Positions 34,898 to 45,173 are shown, numbered from the stretch's first letter. The stretch is DNA of 64,000 nt from G963556115 sp963666605 (GCA_965140405.1 OZ223208.1:3348001-3412000); one strand, 5' to 3'. Translations and numbers: made by a program. The notes: generated by a model not told the origin, from the sequence alone.

Positions 34898-35980
34898 CTA
34901 CTTATAGTCTTCAGGAGTCACCTTGTGCATCCTTCCATCAACTTCAACAAAGAGCTTTAACCTACCTTTCTCCCGCAGTTCCTTCTGCGCCACACTCCGA
35001 ACCTGGTTTTTTACCTGCTGAGCTTGCTCTTCTTTTCTTTTACGATCATTGTCTACAGAGATATCGACAAACTCCTTGAGCCTTGGAGAAAGAGAACGAT
35101 ACATCTTCTGCCACTCTACTCCATCCCTCTTATCTAAATTCTTGGTCGCATACTCTATCACCTCTGTATCTCTTACCGCACTATATAAAGGTTTGAGATC
35201 CTCTTTATCAAAGTACGGCGTCGCTTTACTAAGATACTCTTTAAATTCATCAAATCTTCCCTCTTCCATGTACTTGTCCATAGCGACCTCGACACTACCT
35301 ATTATTCGGCTCTTAGCGTATAGCTTCTTCTCAGTAGGGTCTTCGAGTCCGCTCAGCTCAGCCTCTTCTTCTGCCTGCCTATAGGCTCTGTCTGTATAAC
35401 TTAGGAGTTTCTCTGGGCTCTCCGAGTTTTTCTTCATGCGCTCCATTAAATTCTCAGTGATCATGGTATGACCATCAATAATATCTGAGTCTATCTTCTG
35501 CTCAAGTTCTGCTTCATACCTCTCTCGTTGCTCACTTAAATAATCAGTAAAAGACTGGTCAAATACCTTTGAAGTTTCCTGTCCGCCAATCTCAGTAAGG
35601 TAGTTCTTATGAATCTCTTTTGCTTTATCCTCGTAGAGCTTCCAACTCTCCTTGAGGGTCTTACTATCAGCTATCTGCCCTCTTAGAGCTGTATACTCAT
35701 CAGCAATACTCTCCATCTGCGAGTCATAGCTATTGACCTTACTCAAAGTATCTGTCAACTCTTCACTACTCTTCACATTATCTACTACCGCTGTCATCTT
35801 TGTTGGATAAACGGTATCTTCTTGTGCACCGTCACTATCATCATGACCACTAGAGGTATTATCAATATTGTTATCAACACCCTTCTCTTCATCCTTCTCA
35901 ACACTAAAAATAGAACCATTATTTACAGCAGTAGACCTCTCACTACCCCAGCCACTCACTTCAGGCACTTTAAAACCCAT
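34898..35980 (-). CDS. Phage protein A2, helical, paralogue of A1 (possible internal virion protein)
   Basis: 360 aa, RBS AAAGGAG. Starts MGFKVPEVSGW; an acidic disordered region leads to YPTKMTAVVDN, then charged helices throughout, with LKESWKLYEDKAKEIHKNYL and a C-terminal GRLKLFVEVDGRMHKVTP. It aligns along most of its length to the protein at 45895-47124. No signal peptide or membrane segment. Position near portal and capsid suggests a virion or ejection protein, but no named family is certain. Confidence 0.6.
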   Translation of the reverse strand: MGFKVPEVSGWGSERSTAVNNGSIFSVEKDEEKGVDNNIDNTSSGHDDSDGAQEDTVYPTKMTAVVDNVKSSEELTDTLSKVNSYDSQMESIADEYTALRGQIADSKTLKESWKLYEDKAKEIHKNYLTEIGGQETSKVFDQSFTDYLSEQRERYEAELEQKIDSDIIDGHTMITENLMERMKKNSESPEKLLSYTDRAYRQAEEEAELSGLEDPTEKKLYAKSRIIGSVEVAMDKYMEEGRFDEFKEYLSKATPYFDKEDLKPLYSAVRDTEVIEYATKNLDKRDGVEWQKMYRSLSPRLKEFVDISVDNDRKRKEEQAQQVKNQVRSVAQKELREKGRLKLFVEVDGRMHKVTPEDYK

Positions 35981-36077
35981 CCTACTCTCCTTTAAAATTT
36001 ATTTACCATAACAACAACAAATATGACTAGCCAACTCAAAAACTACACTCATCACCATTTTTCTTTCAATACCATAC

Positions 36078-36647
36078 CTATCCCCAAGTACTCAGACCAT
36101 CCCTACCATTCCTCCGCAACTTTTGAGCCTTCTCAAAGGCCTGTACAAGACTGCATCCATACTTAAAGCAAATATTCTCTGCACCTATATGCTTTGCAAG
36201 TTTTATCCCTCCATCACTCGCTAGTAGCTTTATAGTTGCGACCTCTATCATGCTACCCTTATCAGAAGACACTCTCTGCTTAAAATTACTAACACCCAGA
36301 GATTTTGCTAAATATATATACTTTGCGCCTCTTCTCTTTTCAAAAAAATCTGCCACACCAAGCGCTGGCAATAATACATATCCTGGCAAACTTGCTCCAA
36401 CAGTCCTTTCTACTTCAATCTTCTTTTTAAGACATCCAATTGAGGAAGAGACGATATCGTCAGCCCGTTCCAGTATCCTTTCAAACTCTTTCACAATACC
36501 AGACAGTTCTAACGTACAAGCTAGCATTATATCGAGTGGAGTCCTACCGATATTCGAGCCATACTCACATCCACCTAGTCCAAGGTCGCTTAAAAAACCA
36601 CTACTACTATACCTTCCAAGTCCAGACTCACGCTCCAAACATTCCAT
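36078..36647 (-). CDS. Phage protein C2, paralogue of C1
   Basis: About 189 aa from ATG 36647 (GAGG upstream); a GTG nine codons earlier is possible. The last 60 residues (IKLLASDGGIKLAKHIGAEN, CFKYGCSLVQAFEKAQKL) clearly match the end of the protein at 41836-42402. Mostly helical with a few hydrophobic stretches. Function unknown. It lies between portal and A2. Confidence 0.6.
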   Translation of the reverse strand: MECLERESGLGRYSSSGFLSDLGLGGCEYGSNIGRTPLDIMLACTLELSGIVKEFERILERADDIVSSSIGCLKKKIEVERTVGASLPGYVLLPALGVADFFEKRRGAKYIYLAKSLGVSNFKQRVSSDKGSMIEVATIKLLASDGGIKLAKHIGAENICFKYGCSLVQAFEKAQKLRRNGRDGLSTWG

Positions 36648-36684
36648 ATCTTCCTCACTCTCTACTAAGCACACTTACCAAATA

Positions 36685-36723
36685 ATTGATCTCTCTCAGA
36701 AATACCATTCAAGAGAGATCAAT
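36685..36723 (-). terminator. hairpin between portal and C2
   Basis: ATTGATCTCTCT (36685-36696) and AGAGAGATCAAT (36712-36723) form a perfect 12-bp stem. The following T-content is low (TATTTGG), so it may attenuate rather than end transcription. Confidence 0.5.
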
Positions 36724-36800
36724 TACAATCAAACCAATACCAATCAAGGATACAATCAATTTTTCACAATCACATACTTCACACATTGCTTTTTACAACC

Positions 36801-38513
36801 CTATGCCTGTTGTTGCTGCCCAGCAAGCTGTCCAATAATATTCTGAATATCACCACCCGACATACCACCAGCCATCTGCTGTATTTGCTGCATTGCTCCT
36901 GAACCCTGTTGTTGCTGAGAGACTTGCTCCCTATCTTTACGAATCTTCTCCACTACCTCATCTGAGTTTAGTATCTCACTATCGACAGAAAGGATACATC
37001 CGTAGCGCTGTACCAACTTATCCATATTGACCTGATCAAGTACTAGAGGGTTCTGCTGCGCACAACTACCTGCAAACATAGCAAATTGCTCTAGGGTACC
37101 AAGTTCACTAAGTTTCTGAGCCTGCGCCAGTACCGAGATATATTCAATCTCCACATTCTGCCCCATCATCTCTCTTGGCGGAGTCGGTATTGCATTACCC
37201 TGAGAGATAAGGATACTAAAACACCTTGTAAAGATGTGATCGAGCGCTTCTTTCTCAAGGAGCTCAATTACTGGTGTAATATTGCCCATCTTCTCAGTGT
37301 TGATCGAATTGACCTCAGTAGCCGACATACTCTTATTACGCTGCATTACAGGCATGAATAGATCATTATAGAACACCTCTCTAATGCTCTGCTGCAACCT
37401 CTCTAGCTTCATCTCAGTCATCTGGTACGAATTCTGAGGTTGATAAATCGGTGACACTCCAGCATCAGCATTCATAGCCGGTACATATGTCACACCATTA
37501 GGTGAAAGGTCTATAAGAGAGTTCTTCATATTACCTTTCACCGTTACAGGAGGCGCCACATTCTTCTTTAGAGATGTCAGGTTCTGCTTGTCTATCTCAT
37601 ACAGAGTTTTTACATCCGCCAGAGCTGTACGAGCCGGAGAGTGCCCATATACTGCACCACTCATCCTCTCCCATCTTGGCGCTACAAATGGCTTTGTCTC
37701 AAAACCATTACGCTTGATCATTTTGTCACCACTACCACCGCCTCGAATGATATATATATCCTCCCACGCCATCTTTGGTGTTCCAAGTGCACCATCAGAG
37801 TACCTCTGATTTGGTTTGATTAGATGCAATACTTCAAACTTCCTATCGATCTGTGAGTGCTCATACGCTTCAATTACTGCCTCAGGTAGTTCACTCTTAT
37901 CAAATTTCTGAATCATCTGACGAGGCGTATAGTATATCTTTCGCAAAAGAGTATCTACTTCCCCCTTCTCATTCTGATCAAGATAGTACTCACCACACGA
38001 AAGTGGAGTAAAATTAAACCCATTCTCCAAATCACTCTCAATAAGCATCACACCCTGCCCATATAGTGCCATCTCTCTAAAGAGCAGATGCATAGCACCA
38101 TAGATATCTGCCTGATTATAATAACTAAGCAGAATATCACGTACTCTATTCATCCACAGACTAACCTCTTGAGATAGCTCACTTCCACTTCGACTCTTCA
38201 GCCCAAGTTGAAACCACATTCTTGAAGGTGAGACCATACCGCCCTGCATACCAGCCGCTAGGACCCTTACTGCCTTTTCAGGATATGAGTCGAGTACTTT
38301 ACTGTAGCGCTTATACCCTTCAATATTTCCCCCATCACAATCAAGAGCTAGCCCAGAGTGCGGATATATATAGTCGCGTATCTCTCTCCAAGTATCCTCC
38401 CAGCTAGCACGCACATTCTCCATTGCCCGCACCAGCTCTAAATTTCTCTGTAATTCTTCAGCTTCATTTTCAATAGCCTCAAAACCAATTTCCTCTTCCA
38501 AACCCGTATACAT
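36801..38513 (-). CDS. Portal (head-to-tail connector), podovirus type
   Basis: 570 aa. Matches T7 gp8-type connectors: an N-terminal helix with WEDTWREIRDYIYPHSG, then VLAAGMQGGMVSPSRMWFQL, a beta/alpha core with YYTPRQMIQKFDKSELP, MSATEVNSI near 410, and a Gln-rich C-terminus. It forms the dodecameric ring through which DNA is packaged. GGAG precedes ATG 38513, just after a terminator-like stem. Confidence 0.92.
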   Translation of the reverse strand: MYTGLEEEIGFEAIENEAEELQRNLELVRAMENVRASWEDTWREIRDYIYPHSGLALDCDGGNIEGYKRYSKVLDSYPEKAVRVLAAGMQGGMVSPSRMWFQLGLKSRSGSELSQEVSLWMNRVRDILLSYYNQADIYGAMHLLFREMALYGQGVMLIESDLENGFNFTPLSCGEYYLDQNEKGEVDTLLRKIYYTPRQMIQKFDKSELPEAVIEAYEHSQIDRKFEVLHLIKPNQRYSDGALGTPKMAWEDIYIIRGGGSGDKMIKRNGFETKPFVAPRWERMSGAVYGHSPARTALADVKTLYEIDKQNLTSLKKNVAPPVTVKGNMKNSLIDLSPNGVTYVPAMNADAGVSPIYQPQNSYQMTEMKLERLQQSIREVFYNDLFMPVMQRNKSMSATEVNSINTEKMGNITPVIELLEKEALDHIFTRCFSILISQGNAIPTPPREMMGQNVEIEYISVLAQAQKLSELGTLEQFAMFAGSCAQQNPLVLDQVNMDKLVQRYGCILSVDSEILNSDEVVEKIRKDREQVSQQQQGSGAMQQIQQMAGGMSGGDIQNIIGQLAGQQQQA

Positions 38514-38533
38514 ATTTACTCCATATTTTTTGC

Positions 38534-38586
38534 AAAAAAGCTTGGGCGTTCCCTATCTCCAACATTGGAGTAGAATGAAAGCCCAA
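38534..38586 (-). terminator. two-tiered hairpin upstream of the portal gene
   Basis: TTGGGC (38542-38547) pairs with GCCCAA (38581-38586), enclosing CTCCAA/TTGGAG (38557-38570). The minus strand then reads GCTTTTTT. It probably reduces read-through from terminase to portal. Confidence 0.6.
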
Positions 38587-38632
38587 ACAAACCATACACT
38601 AGAAATGTACATTATGTTCGTACAAGACTTTT

Positions 38633-38863
38633 CTACTGCCCTAGTAGAGTCTTATTCTGTACTGGCACTGTACTTTCGATCCCAAGAGGTGACGTCGAAA
38701 TATTATTTGACGAATTGCTCTGTGCTGCTAACTGTTTTTTGATCTTGTCTGCCGCATCTGATTGTGCCTTACTAGCATCAACAGAGTTAGGCATCTGTGC
38801 CTGTACTGCCGCTGGTGCAGGAATGTACGTTGGTGAACCTCCACCACCAAATAAACCACCCAT
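38633..38863 (-). CDS. Small Gly/Ala-rich phage protein between terminase and portal
   Basis: 76 aa, AAGGAG site. Starts MGGLFGGGGSPTYIP; low complexity, with a short central helix. Similar MGGLF proteins occur in many podoviruses at this spot. Function unknown. Confidence 0.6.
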   Translation of the reverse strand: MGGLFGGGGSPTYIPAPAAVQAQMPNSVDASKAQSDAADKIKKQLAAQSNSSNNISTSPLGIESTVPVQNKTLLGQ

Positions 38864-38934
38864 ATTACTTCTCCTTTTTAAAATTTATACTACATGAATT
38901 AGCCATACCATTATGGCAATAAATAATATCTACT

Positions 38935-40362
38935 TTAGACAGTAAAGAGTCCGTCCTCTTCAGACGTCTTTATGTTCAATGTTTCGTTATGAGTACCGCC
39001 TCCCAGATAGTCACCGGCAAATGTCAGAGCTAGAGCGTCAGCATTATCAGGTGAAGGGTATCCTCTCTTCTTGATACTCTCTTTCCGCTCAAGCTTTATT
39101 CTGTCTCTCACATCATACTCATACATGATTACAGTCAGATCACTCTCCATATCCTCACTATCTTCAAGAACGCCACCATGCTTTAGCCACTCTCTCATCC
39201 TTCCCCAGAGCTCTGCACGTTTGTTGTAATAAATACTCTCCGTTGCCTTTGAGCCAAACTCTATTCCATGCGCTGGGTAACCATGATTGTAAAGGTAGTC
39301 AAAGACACCTGCCCCTACCCCTGCCAAGTCGACAAATATTTCTGAGCATTGATACTCGACATATAGAGTCGCAACCTTGCACGCAAGCGTATGCGTGTCA
39401 GTATCTTTAATTTTGTATACCATTTCAGAGTAGATACCCTGCCTCATGTATACACAGCTGCTATCATCGCCATATCTCGCAACATCAACACCGAGAACCT
39501 TTGGTGCGTAGTCGTACAGGGATTCATCTTCCTTGACAGCAGCATAGCGCTCAATTGCAGACCGAACAACTTCAGAATCAATAAACTGCATACTCGAAGC
39601 TGTAGGAAATTCACCAAGCACACGCACTCGAAACTCATTACTCTCACGCCCATACTGATTCTGCATCTTCTCAATATACTCGTGTTTTACATTTGGACTA
39701 TCTATACAAGACAGCGTAAATCGTAGCCACGAATCCCTGTACTTGTTAAAAGTCTGCCAGAAGAAACCACTTGTATGAGTCGGATTACCAGTCAGTAGAA
39801 AACGCGCATCAGCTGTCGTCAGCGCACCAAAAGCCACTTCAAAAATCTTAGTAGAGACACCAGATGCTTCATCAATCAGAAACAAAAGGTGTTCAGCATG
39901 AAATCCCTGAAGAGCATCAGGATTATCAGGTCTACTAGTACGAGCCTGAATAAACCGATCAGGACGAGCCTTGATAAAGCACTTTTCAGAATTTATCTCT
40001 ATAGCATCCCGAAATGGGTTCTCCATCTTACTATGCCACTTGCGTAGCTCAGGCCACATTGTAGATTTCAACTGCTCACGAGCAGGATGAGTTACCGGCA
40101 CTTTGCAGTCATCAAAGCATGATATAAACCAGAGCGCTAGACACGCAAGTGTTGAGGTCTTACCGACTCCATGCCCAGACTTTACTGTCACCCATGCCCC
40201 TGGCACTTTTACGGCATCGATAATTAGTGCTTGTTGCTCAGACGGTTCAAAGTGTATTACCTCCTTACAGAATGCAAGTGGGTCGTTGCGCCATCTCATA
40301 ATATTCTTTTCAATTTTTACAACTTCAAAGTTCATCCCATCCTCAACAGCTATATCATTCAT
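38935..40362 (-). CDS. Terminase large subunit
   Basis: About 475 aa; ATG 40362 is taken, though a TTG two codons upstream has better RBS spacing. The ATPase half has Walker A GHGVGKTS and Walker B LLFLIDEAS, plus a coupling LLTGNPTHTSG. The nuclease half has its acidic residues in GVDVARYGDDSS, FVDLAGVGAGVFD and PSPDNADALAL. It pumps and cuts DNA at the portal. It follows the loader gene almost without gap. Its small-subunit partner is about 25 kb away. Confidence 0.94.
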   Translation of the reverse strand: MNDIAVEDGMNFEVVKIEKNIMRWRNDPLAFCKEVIHFEPSEQQALIIDAVKVPGAWVTVKSGHGVGKTSTLACLALWFISCFDDCKVPVTHPAREQLKSTMWPELRKWHSKMENPFRDAIEINSEKCFIKARPDRFIQARTSRPDNPDALQGFHAEHLLFLIDEASGVSTKIFEVAFGALTTADARFLLTGNPTHTSGFFWQTFNKYRDSWLRFTLSCIDSPNVKHEYIEKMQNQYGRESNEFRVRVLGEFPTASSMQFIDSEVVRSAIERYAAVKEDESLYDYAPKVLGVDVARYGDDSSCVYMRQGIYSEMVYKIKDTDTHTLACKVATLYVEYQCSEIFVDLAGVGAGVFDYLYNHGYPAHGIEFGSKATESIYYNKRAELWGRMREWLKHGGVLEDSEDMESDLTVIMYEYDVRDRIKLERKESIKKRGYPSPDNADALALTFAGDYLGGGTHNETLNIKTSEEDGLFTV

Positions 40363-40364
40363 AC

Positions 40365-41039
40365 TCAATTCAACACAACCCTTCTATCCTGTGGAGGCAA
40401 AACCAGCGTTGCAAACTCAGCCAAGCGACTTGCAATACGCGGTTCAAACTCATCAATCTCATCAAGAGTAAGATTCGATGTAACAATAGTAGGCCTCATT
40501 TCATCAATACGCTCTGCAATGACTGAGTAGATAGCCGACACAGACCAGTCACTAAGACGCTCCGCACCAAAGTCATCAATCACCAGTAAACCGACCCTTT
40601 TAAATGAATTTATCACCCTACGTGTCTCACCACTACCACCAAAGGTCTCTTGGAGCTCGAGTAATAGATCGGTACTCCTTCTCCACAGGATGTCATAGCC
40701 ACGCTCAGTAGCAAAACTTTCTAGGAGTGAATTTACCAGAGCCGCCGAGAGATGTGTCTTCCCTATCCCTTGAGTTCCAGTGAGAAATACTGAACGTGAG
40801 TTTATCACCGATTCCTTTAGAACTGGTATCCCCGAATGTTCAAAGTCACCAAGACGTGCTACTCTATACCTCTTCGGGAGCTGCGCAACTAGTGAAGCAT
40901 ACTCAGGCTTTACCATTGCCAGTTCTTTATAGTAACACTTCCTGCTTGAGCACACAGTCGCCTCTGGATACTCTTTGAGAAATGAATACCCCAACACACT
41001 CCCACATATCTTGCAGTGCAGATTACAGGTAGAATTCAT
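40365..41039 (-). CDS. DnaC-like helicase loader ATPase
   Basis: About 224 aa. A four-Cys N-terminal module (CNLHCKICG, then CSSRKCYY) precedes an AAA+ core with GTQGIGKTHL and LLVIDDFGAERLSDW, as in phage DnaC/IstB-type loaders. ATG 41039 directly follows the stop of the DnaD-like gene, with AGGAG upstream. The frame continues further into the Lys-rich end of that gene, but the extension looks like a shadow. It would load the host replicative helicase. Confidence 0.87.
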   Translation of the reverse strand: MNSTCNLHCKICGSVLGYSFLKEYPEATVCSSRKCYYKELAMVKPEYASLVAQLPKRYRVARLGDFEHSGIPVLKESVINSRSVFLTGTQGIGKTHLSAALVNSLLESFATERGYDILWRRSTDLLLELQETFGGSGETRRVINSFKRVGLLVIDDFGAERLSDWSVSAIYSVIAERIDEMRPTIVTSNLTLDEIDEFEPRIASRLAEFATLVLPPQDRRVVLN

Positions 41040-41040
41040 A

Positions 41041-41766
41041 TCACGACTTTGCTCCTGATGGGTGCCCTTCAAACTTGCTCTTTTTCTTTGCTCTTCCTTC
41101 TCCCTCAGCCTTTTTTGTAGTGCTTCTACTTGTCCGTTTTTTCCCCGCATTTGCGGCTCCTTTCATATAGTTTTTTAGTATCGCTTTGACATATCCTACA
41201 GTCGGATTGATTCCACACTTATCCACAGCTTTAGAAAACGCCTCAATGATCCAGTCCTCTTCATAAAGCTCAAATAACTCAGCAGCCGCAAATGGTATTT
41301 CATCCCAACCACCAAGCGAGAGAGTGCGAAGTAACTTATCAGATAAAGGATTTTCCGGTATATATACTTTATTCTCATTCTTTCCCTTATTTATTACTTG
41401 CCCTTCTGATGCCCTTTCTATGCCATCCTTTTGCCCTTTTTTAGATTCCAAGAGCTGATAAGAGTCATAATTAACAATTGAGATCAGCAATCCATTGTGT
41501 GCCCTTACAGCAGTTATCTCCCCACTAGCTTTGAGCTTTTCTATTGCAGTCCGTACCTGCTTGATAGTGAGTCCAGTCTGATCTGACAACTTCTGATAAC
41601 TTGTCAACTTCTGTGATCTCTCTATCGTAATATTTTTCCAAACCATATTCTTCCAATTCACTATCAACAGTAGGTGCAAAAACACTGTTTTCACATTGAT
41701 ATCCTGATACCACTGCCACTCCAGCAGCTTGCGGTGCAGAAATATCGCTCCCTTATTATATCCCAT
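41041..41766 (-). CDS. DnaD-like phage replication initiator
   Basis: 241 aa from ATG 41766 (GGTGA upstream). The N-terminus (AIFLHRKLLEWQWYQD, FLHLLLIVNWK) and the winged-helix segment (SYQKLSDQTGLTIKQVRTAI) are typical of phage replisome organisers. A second helical module ending VGYVKAILKNYMKG resembles DnaD-like domains. The C-terminus is basic. Paired with the loader gene downstream. Confidence 0.83.
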   Translation of the reverse strand: MGYNKGAIFLHRKLLEWQWYQDINVKTVFLHLLLIVNWKNMVWKNITIERSQKLTSYQKLSDQTGLTIKQVRTAIEKLKASGEITAVRAHNGLLISIVNYDSYQLLESKKGQKDGIERASEGQVINKGKNENKVYIPENPLSDKLLRTLSLGGWDEIPFAAAELFELYEEDWIIEAFSKAVDKCGINPTVGYVKAILKNYMKGAANAGKKRTSRSTTKKAEGEGRAKKKSKFEGHPSGAKS

Positions 41767-41835
41767 AAACTCACCCCAAAAATCCACAAACCAGCCAAAA
41801 GGCGTAAAACACTCATCTCCAACAAGCCAGCAGCC

Positions 41836-42402
41836 TCAATCCCACAAAGCCTTCTTCCTCTCAATTACATCTGACAGGCCATTGACCTTCTCAAGAACTT
41901 GGGCAAGTGTGTAGCCACCATCAAACGAGATATTCTCAAGACCTACCGCCTTACTAAGTTCGACTCCACATGAACGCGAAAGCAATTTTACAGCCCTTAG
42001 GCGTATATTGCGACCAGCACGAGAAAGACTATTCAAATTTGCTTCAGACGAGCCGAACCACTTTAGTTCATAGAATGGGTCAAAATCTTTATTATTTCTG
42101 AAGAACTTATACACAAGCTTTGCTGGCATTGAGACCATTGGTGGAAGGAGTTCTTTGACCTTATCACTTATGCACTCTTCAACATCAGCAGCTCTTACAC
42201 TAGTGAGTCCTGATTGATCTGTAATATTCATTATCTCCCTGTACGAGTCAACTAATTGTGCTGTATCCATCGCAATCTTTACAGTTGAACCGATTATGTT
42301 CAGGTTACGACTAAGTTCTTCAGGAGACTCTTTACCACCCAAATTATTTAAAAACTCATCAATCCCCATATCTTCGACAACACTTACCTTTGTACTATCC
42401 AT
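41836..42402 (-). CDS. Phage protein C1, paralogue of C2
   Basis: 188 aa from ATG 42402 (AAAGGG). C-terminal VKLLSRSCGVELSKAVGLEN, SFDGGYTLAQVLEKVNGL matches C2. The N-terminal halves have diverged. No known domain recognised. It lies between B1 and the replication genes. Confidence 0.6.
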   Translation of the reverse strand: MDSTKVSVVEDMGIDEFLNNLGGKESPEELSRNLNIIGSTVKIAMDTAQLVDSYREIMNITDQSGLTSVRAADVEECISDKVKELLPPMVSMPAKLVYKFFRNNKDFDPFYELKWFGSSEANLNSLSRAGRNIRLRAVKLLSRSCGVELSKAVGLENISFDGGYTLAQVLEKVNGLSDVIERKKALWD

Positions 42403-42424
42403 TATTACCCTTTCATTTTTTGTA

Positions 42425-45106
42425 CTAATTCCAAAGATTTGCACTTTCAACAATACTATCAGTTATCCAATCTTCTGTATTCTTAACATAGCTATTAAAG
42501 CCATCTAATAATGGCTCCTGCTCAACCTCTTCTTCCTTGATAGGAAGCTGCTTTATCTTATAAAAGAGAATATTCTTCTTACGACTATCCTTATCTATAC
42601 CTTTATCATCTAGTACTCTATTCAAATCAACCGACTGACGATCCTTACGGCTCTCAATTATCTCTTCTAATTCATCATATAACTTTAAAAAGGCTACTAT
42701 CTTATTAATTCTTTTAACGTCTTCAACATCAGAATATATTTCACCAACATGGGTCAACAACTCATTCATTTCAGGATCATCTTTAGTAAGCCCTTTTTCA
42801 AGTAATCTCACAACCTCACCTATTAGCTCCCTCTGCGCCTCTCCTGTATACTTGTCCAGCGAGGAGTCATACATTATAAACAGATAGTACTTCTCACGTA
42901 CTTTTTTGGTTACATCATTCATGCCAGACTCATCCACCCAGTTATTGAAGTTATTCCTCTTTTTAAATCCTTCAGGATCTTGAGTATACTCCTCTATTTT
43001 CGACTCATATTCACCATCAAGCTTACGATTCTCTTCCAAGGTACTGCGAGTAGCAGACATTCTTTTATCAGTCGGCATCATAAACTCAAGATTATTCCTC
43101 AAGAACATTATATCTTCTTTATTAGTGTATGCATACCCATCACTCATTATTATCCAGTCGATCTCTTTACCACTATTCTCAGGGAAGCGCTCTCTATACT
43201 CCTTCATAACATTTATAAATCTCTTTACATCCCTACCTGCTTTCGTAAGTGAATCTGAATCAGCCATAGCTATCTGGTCGACATACTCATCACTCACCTC
43301 ACGAAATGGTATAATACTTCTTTTAGCATACTCACTTATGTTTTCAAATTCTCGGATAATCTGCACATTTTCCGGCAGTTCATCATACCGCTTATTCATA
43401 ATATACATTCTCAAATATAATTTTGATTTTTCATTAATCTCCGGCAATGTTTTTTCAAGCTTCTTATACCCATCTTTGGTAAACATCGAACTCACACTAC
43501 CAAAGTCATCCAAGTGCAATATATCATCGCTATTATAGGTTCTACTTTCACCAGACTTATAACCACTTCCTTGCTCATTTTTACCCATATATATTCTTTC
43601 CAAACCCTGCTTAAACATACTACTAATACATTTTTGTATTGTTGGGTCGAATCCTCCTAACACAGCTTTATTAAATAATTTAGTTGAAAACTTCATTACA
43701 ACACTATTTCCTAAGGCATTTATGACCATTGCTCTAGATTTACATTTATCCGCATTTGCAATATACGCCTCAAATCTTGCTTTAGAAGCACTATCCCCCA
43801 TATCAATCCCAAATCTTCCATATTCAACGGCCTTTAATAGTTTTGGAGTTCCTCCAAGTGCCGCAAATACTGACACTTCAAAAGCCATATTTCCTAATAC
43901 GCCTGCACAAGTTGCAATTTTTTGTTGAATTGGTGTCATCATGTTGAATTTTTTCTTATTGACATTCTCCCTCGCTATTCCCATCATGACACCTCGACGA
44001 TCGTCTTCTGTAGAATTACCTGTATATACTAAATTATAAACATTCAAGAGTTTACTGCCAAATGAATCCATATTCTTTTCAAATTCATATCCCAACGGTG
44101 TAAACTTTCCTTTTCCACGTTCGACCTCTCTCTCTAGAAATTCTATTTTTTTTTCAACTTTAATGGTTCTAAAAGCTTGATTTAGTAATTTTTTTTCACT
44201 TTTCGTATAGCCCTCAGAAAGCTCCATAAAGTCAGCTAACTTCATATTGTTTAAATGCTCTACTTTTTCATCATCATTCTTAAATTTATTAAGATATCTT
44301 TGCAACCTTTCTCTAATAGATATCTTTATGACTTCACTGCTAATTTTACTGGCAAGGTATTGAGGAAGTAATTCTGGGTTATTTTTATCGCCAATCTCAT
44401 CGCCAAGCGCTATCGTATAGTCATAATACTTATCTAAATCTTTAGAGTGTTCATACACATAGTCGCAAACAATTTGCAAATTTTCGGTTCCAAATTTAGT
44501 ACTCTCCAAAAATTTCCTTGAAATCGCCGTTACCATTTCTCTATCAGTATTCTTTACCGCCGCATCATAATCTACAATATAGTCGACTGGAGGATTTTTG
44601 TTCAAATATTGATCAATCCCTAGGCTCTCTGAATAATATTTTGCATCTCTCTTAATTTTCTCCATCTCACGATTATCAGCATCCCTATCAAGCTGTGAGT
44701 ACTCATAATCATCCACATTTTCAACACTATCCTGAATTTTTGATGCTTCCTCATCACTCCTTTTGGCCACTTCAATCTTGCTCAATTGACTATCACCAAA
44801 CGGCTGCTTACTAAGCCCTGTATCCTTAACCAAGCTTTGCAAGCCTGTGTTGGTGCCATTATCAACCTTATCAGCTTTCTCAGCACCACTTACCGTGTTT
44901 CCACGTTCACTATCGACATTTTGAGACACTGCTTTATCATTGTTTTCAACCGCATCACTACTTTTAAGAATTTCGTATTCCGCTGAGCCTTCTTGCATAT
45001 TGTCAGCACTATAATCAACTATCTTATCACTATTTCCAATCACGCTTTGTTTGTTAGGGTTGACCTGCTCATCACTAGTATCTTTATCTACATCGTTTAT
45101 CTTCAT
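42425..45106 (-). CDS. Large helical phage protein B1, unknown (ejection-type candidate)
   Basis: 893 aa from ATG 45106 (GGAG). The first 130 residues are polar, Asp/Ser/Lys-rich and probably disordered; the rest is strongly charged helix, with one more hydrophobic stretch (IATCAGVLGNMAFEVSVFAA, about 397-416). No lysozyme or transglycosylase motif was seen. Size and composition resemble internal virion proteins of podoviruses, but this is inference. It sits between A1 and C1. Confidence 0.55.
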   Translation of the reverse strand: MKINDVDKDTSDEQVNPNKQSVIGNSDKIVDYSADNMQEGSAEYEILKSSDAVENNDKAVSQNVDSERGNTVSGAEKADKVDNGTNTGLQSLVKDTGLSKQPFGDSQLSKIEVAKRSDEEASKIQDSVENVDDYEYSQLDRDADNREMEKIKRDAKYYSESLGIDQYLNKNPPVDYIVDYDAAVKNTDREMVTAISRKFLESTKFGTENLQIVCDYVYEHSKDLDKYYDYTIALGDEIGDKNNPELLPQYLASKISSEVIKISIRERLQRYLNKFKNDDEKVEHLNNMKLADFMELSEGYTKSEKKLLNQAFRTIKVEKKIEFLEREVERGKGKFTPLGYEFEKNMDSFGSKLLNVYNLVYTGNSTEDDRRGVMMGIARENVNKKKFNMMTPIQQKIATCAGVLGNMAFEVSVFAALGGTPKLLKAVEYGRFGIDMGDSASKARFEAYIANADKCKSRAMVINALGNSVVMKFSTKLFNKAVLGGFDPTIQKCISSMFKQGLERIYMGKNEQGSGYKSGESRTYNSDDILHLDDFGSVSSMFTKDGYKKLEKTLPEINEKSKLYLRMYIMNKRYDELPENVQIIREFENISEYAKRSIIPFREVSDEYVDQIAMADSDSLTKAGRDVKRFINVMKEYRERFPENSGKEIDWIIMSDGYAYTNKEDIMFLRNNLEFMMPTDKRMSATRSTLEENRKLDGEYESKIEEYTQDPEGFKKRNNFNNWVDESGMNDVTKKVREKYYLFIMYDSSLDKYTGEAQRELIGEVVRLLEKGLTKDDPEMNELLTHVGEIYSDVEDVKRINKIVAFLKLYDELEEIIESRKDRQSVDLNRVLDDKGIDKDSRKKNILFYKIKQLPIKEEEVEQEPLLDGFNSYVKNTEDWITDSIVESANLWN

Positions 45107-45145
45107 AAACTTCTCCAAATTATTATCACTATTTCCCTATCTTAT

Positions 45146-45173
45146 TTGACATTTTTAACATTATATATATATT
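45146..45173 (+). promoter_or_regulatory. promoter of the ankyrin gene
   Basis: TTGACA (45146-45151), 16 bases, TATATT (45168-45173), followed 33 bases later by the GTG start. An independent sigma70-type promoter opposite to the phage genes. Confidence 0.6.
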
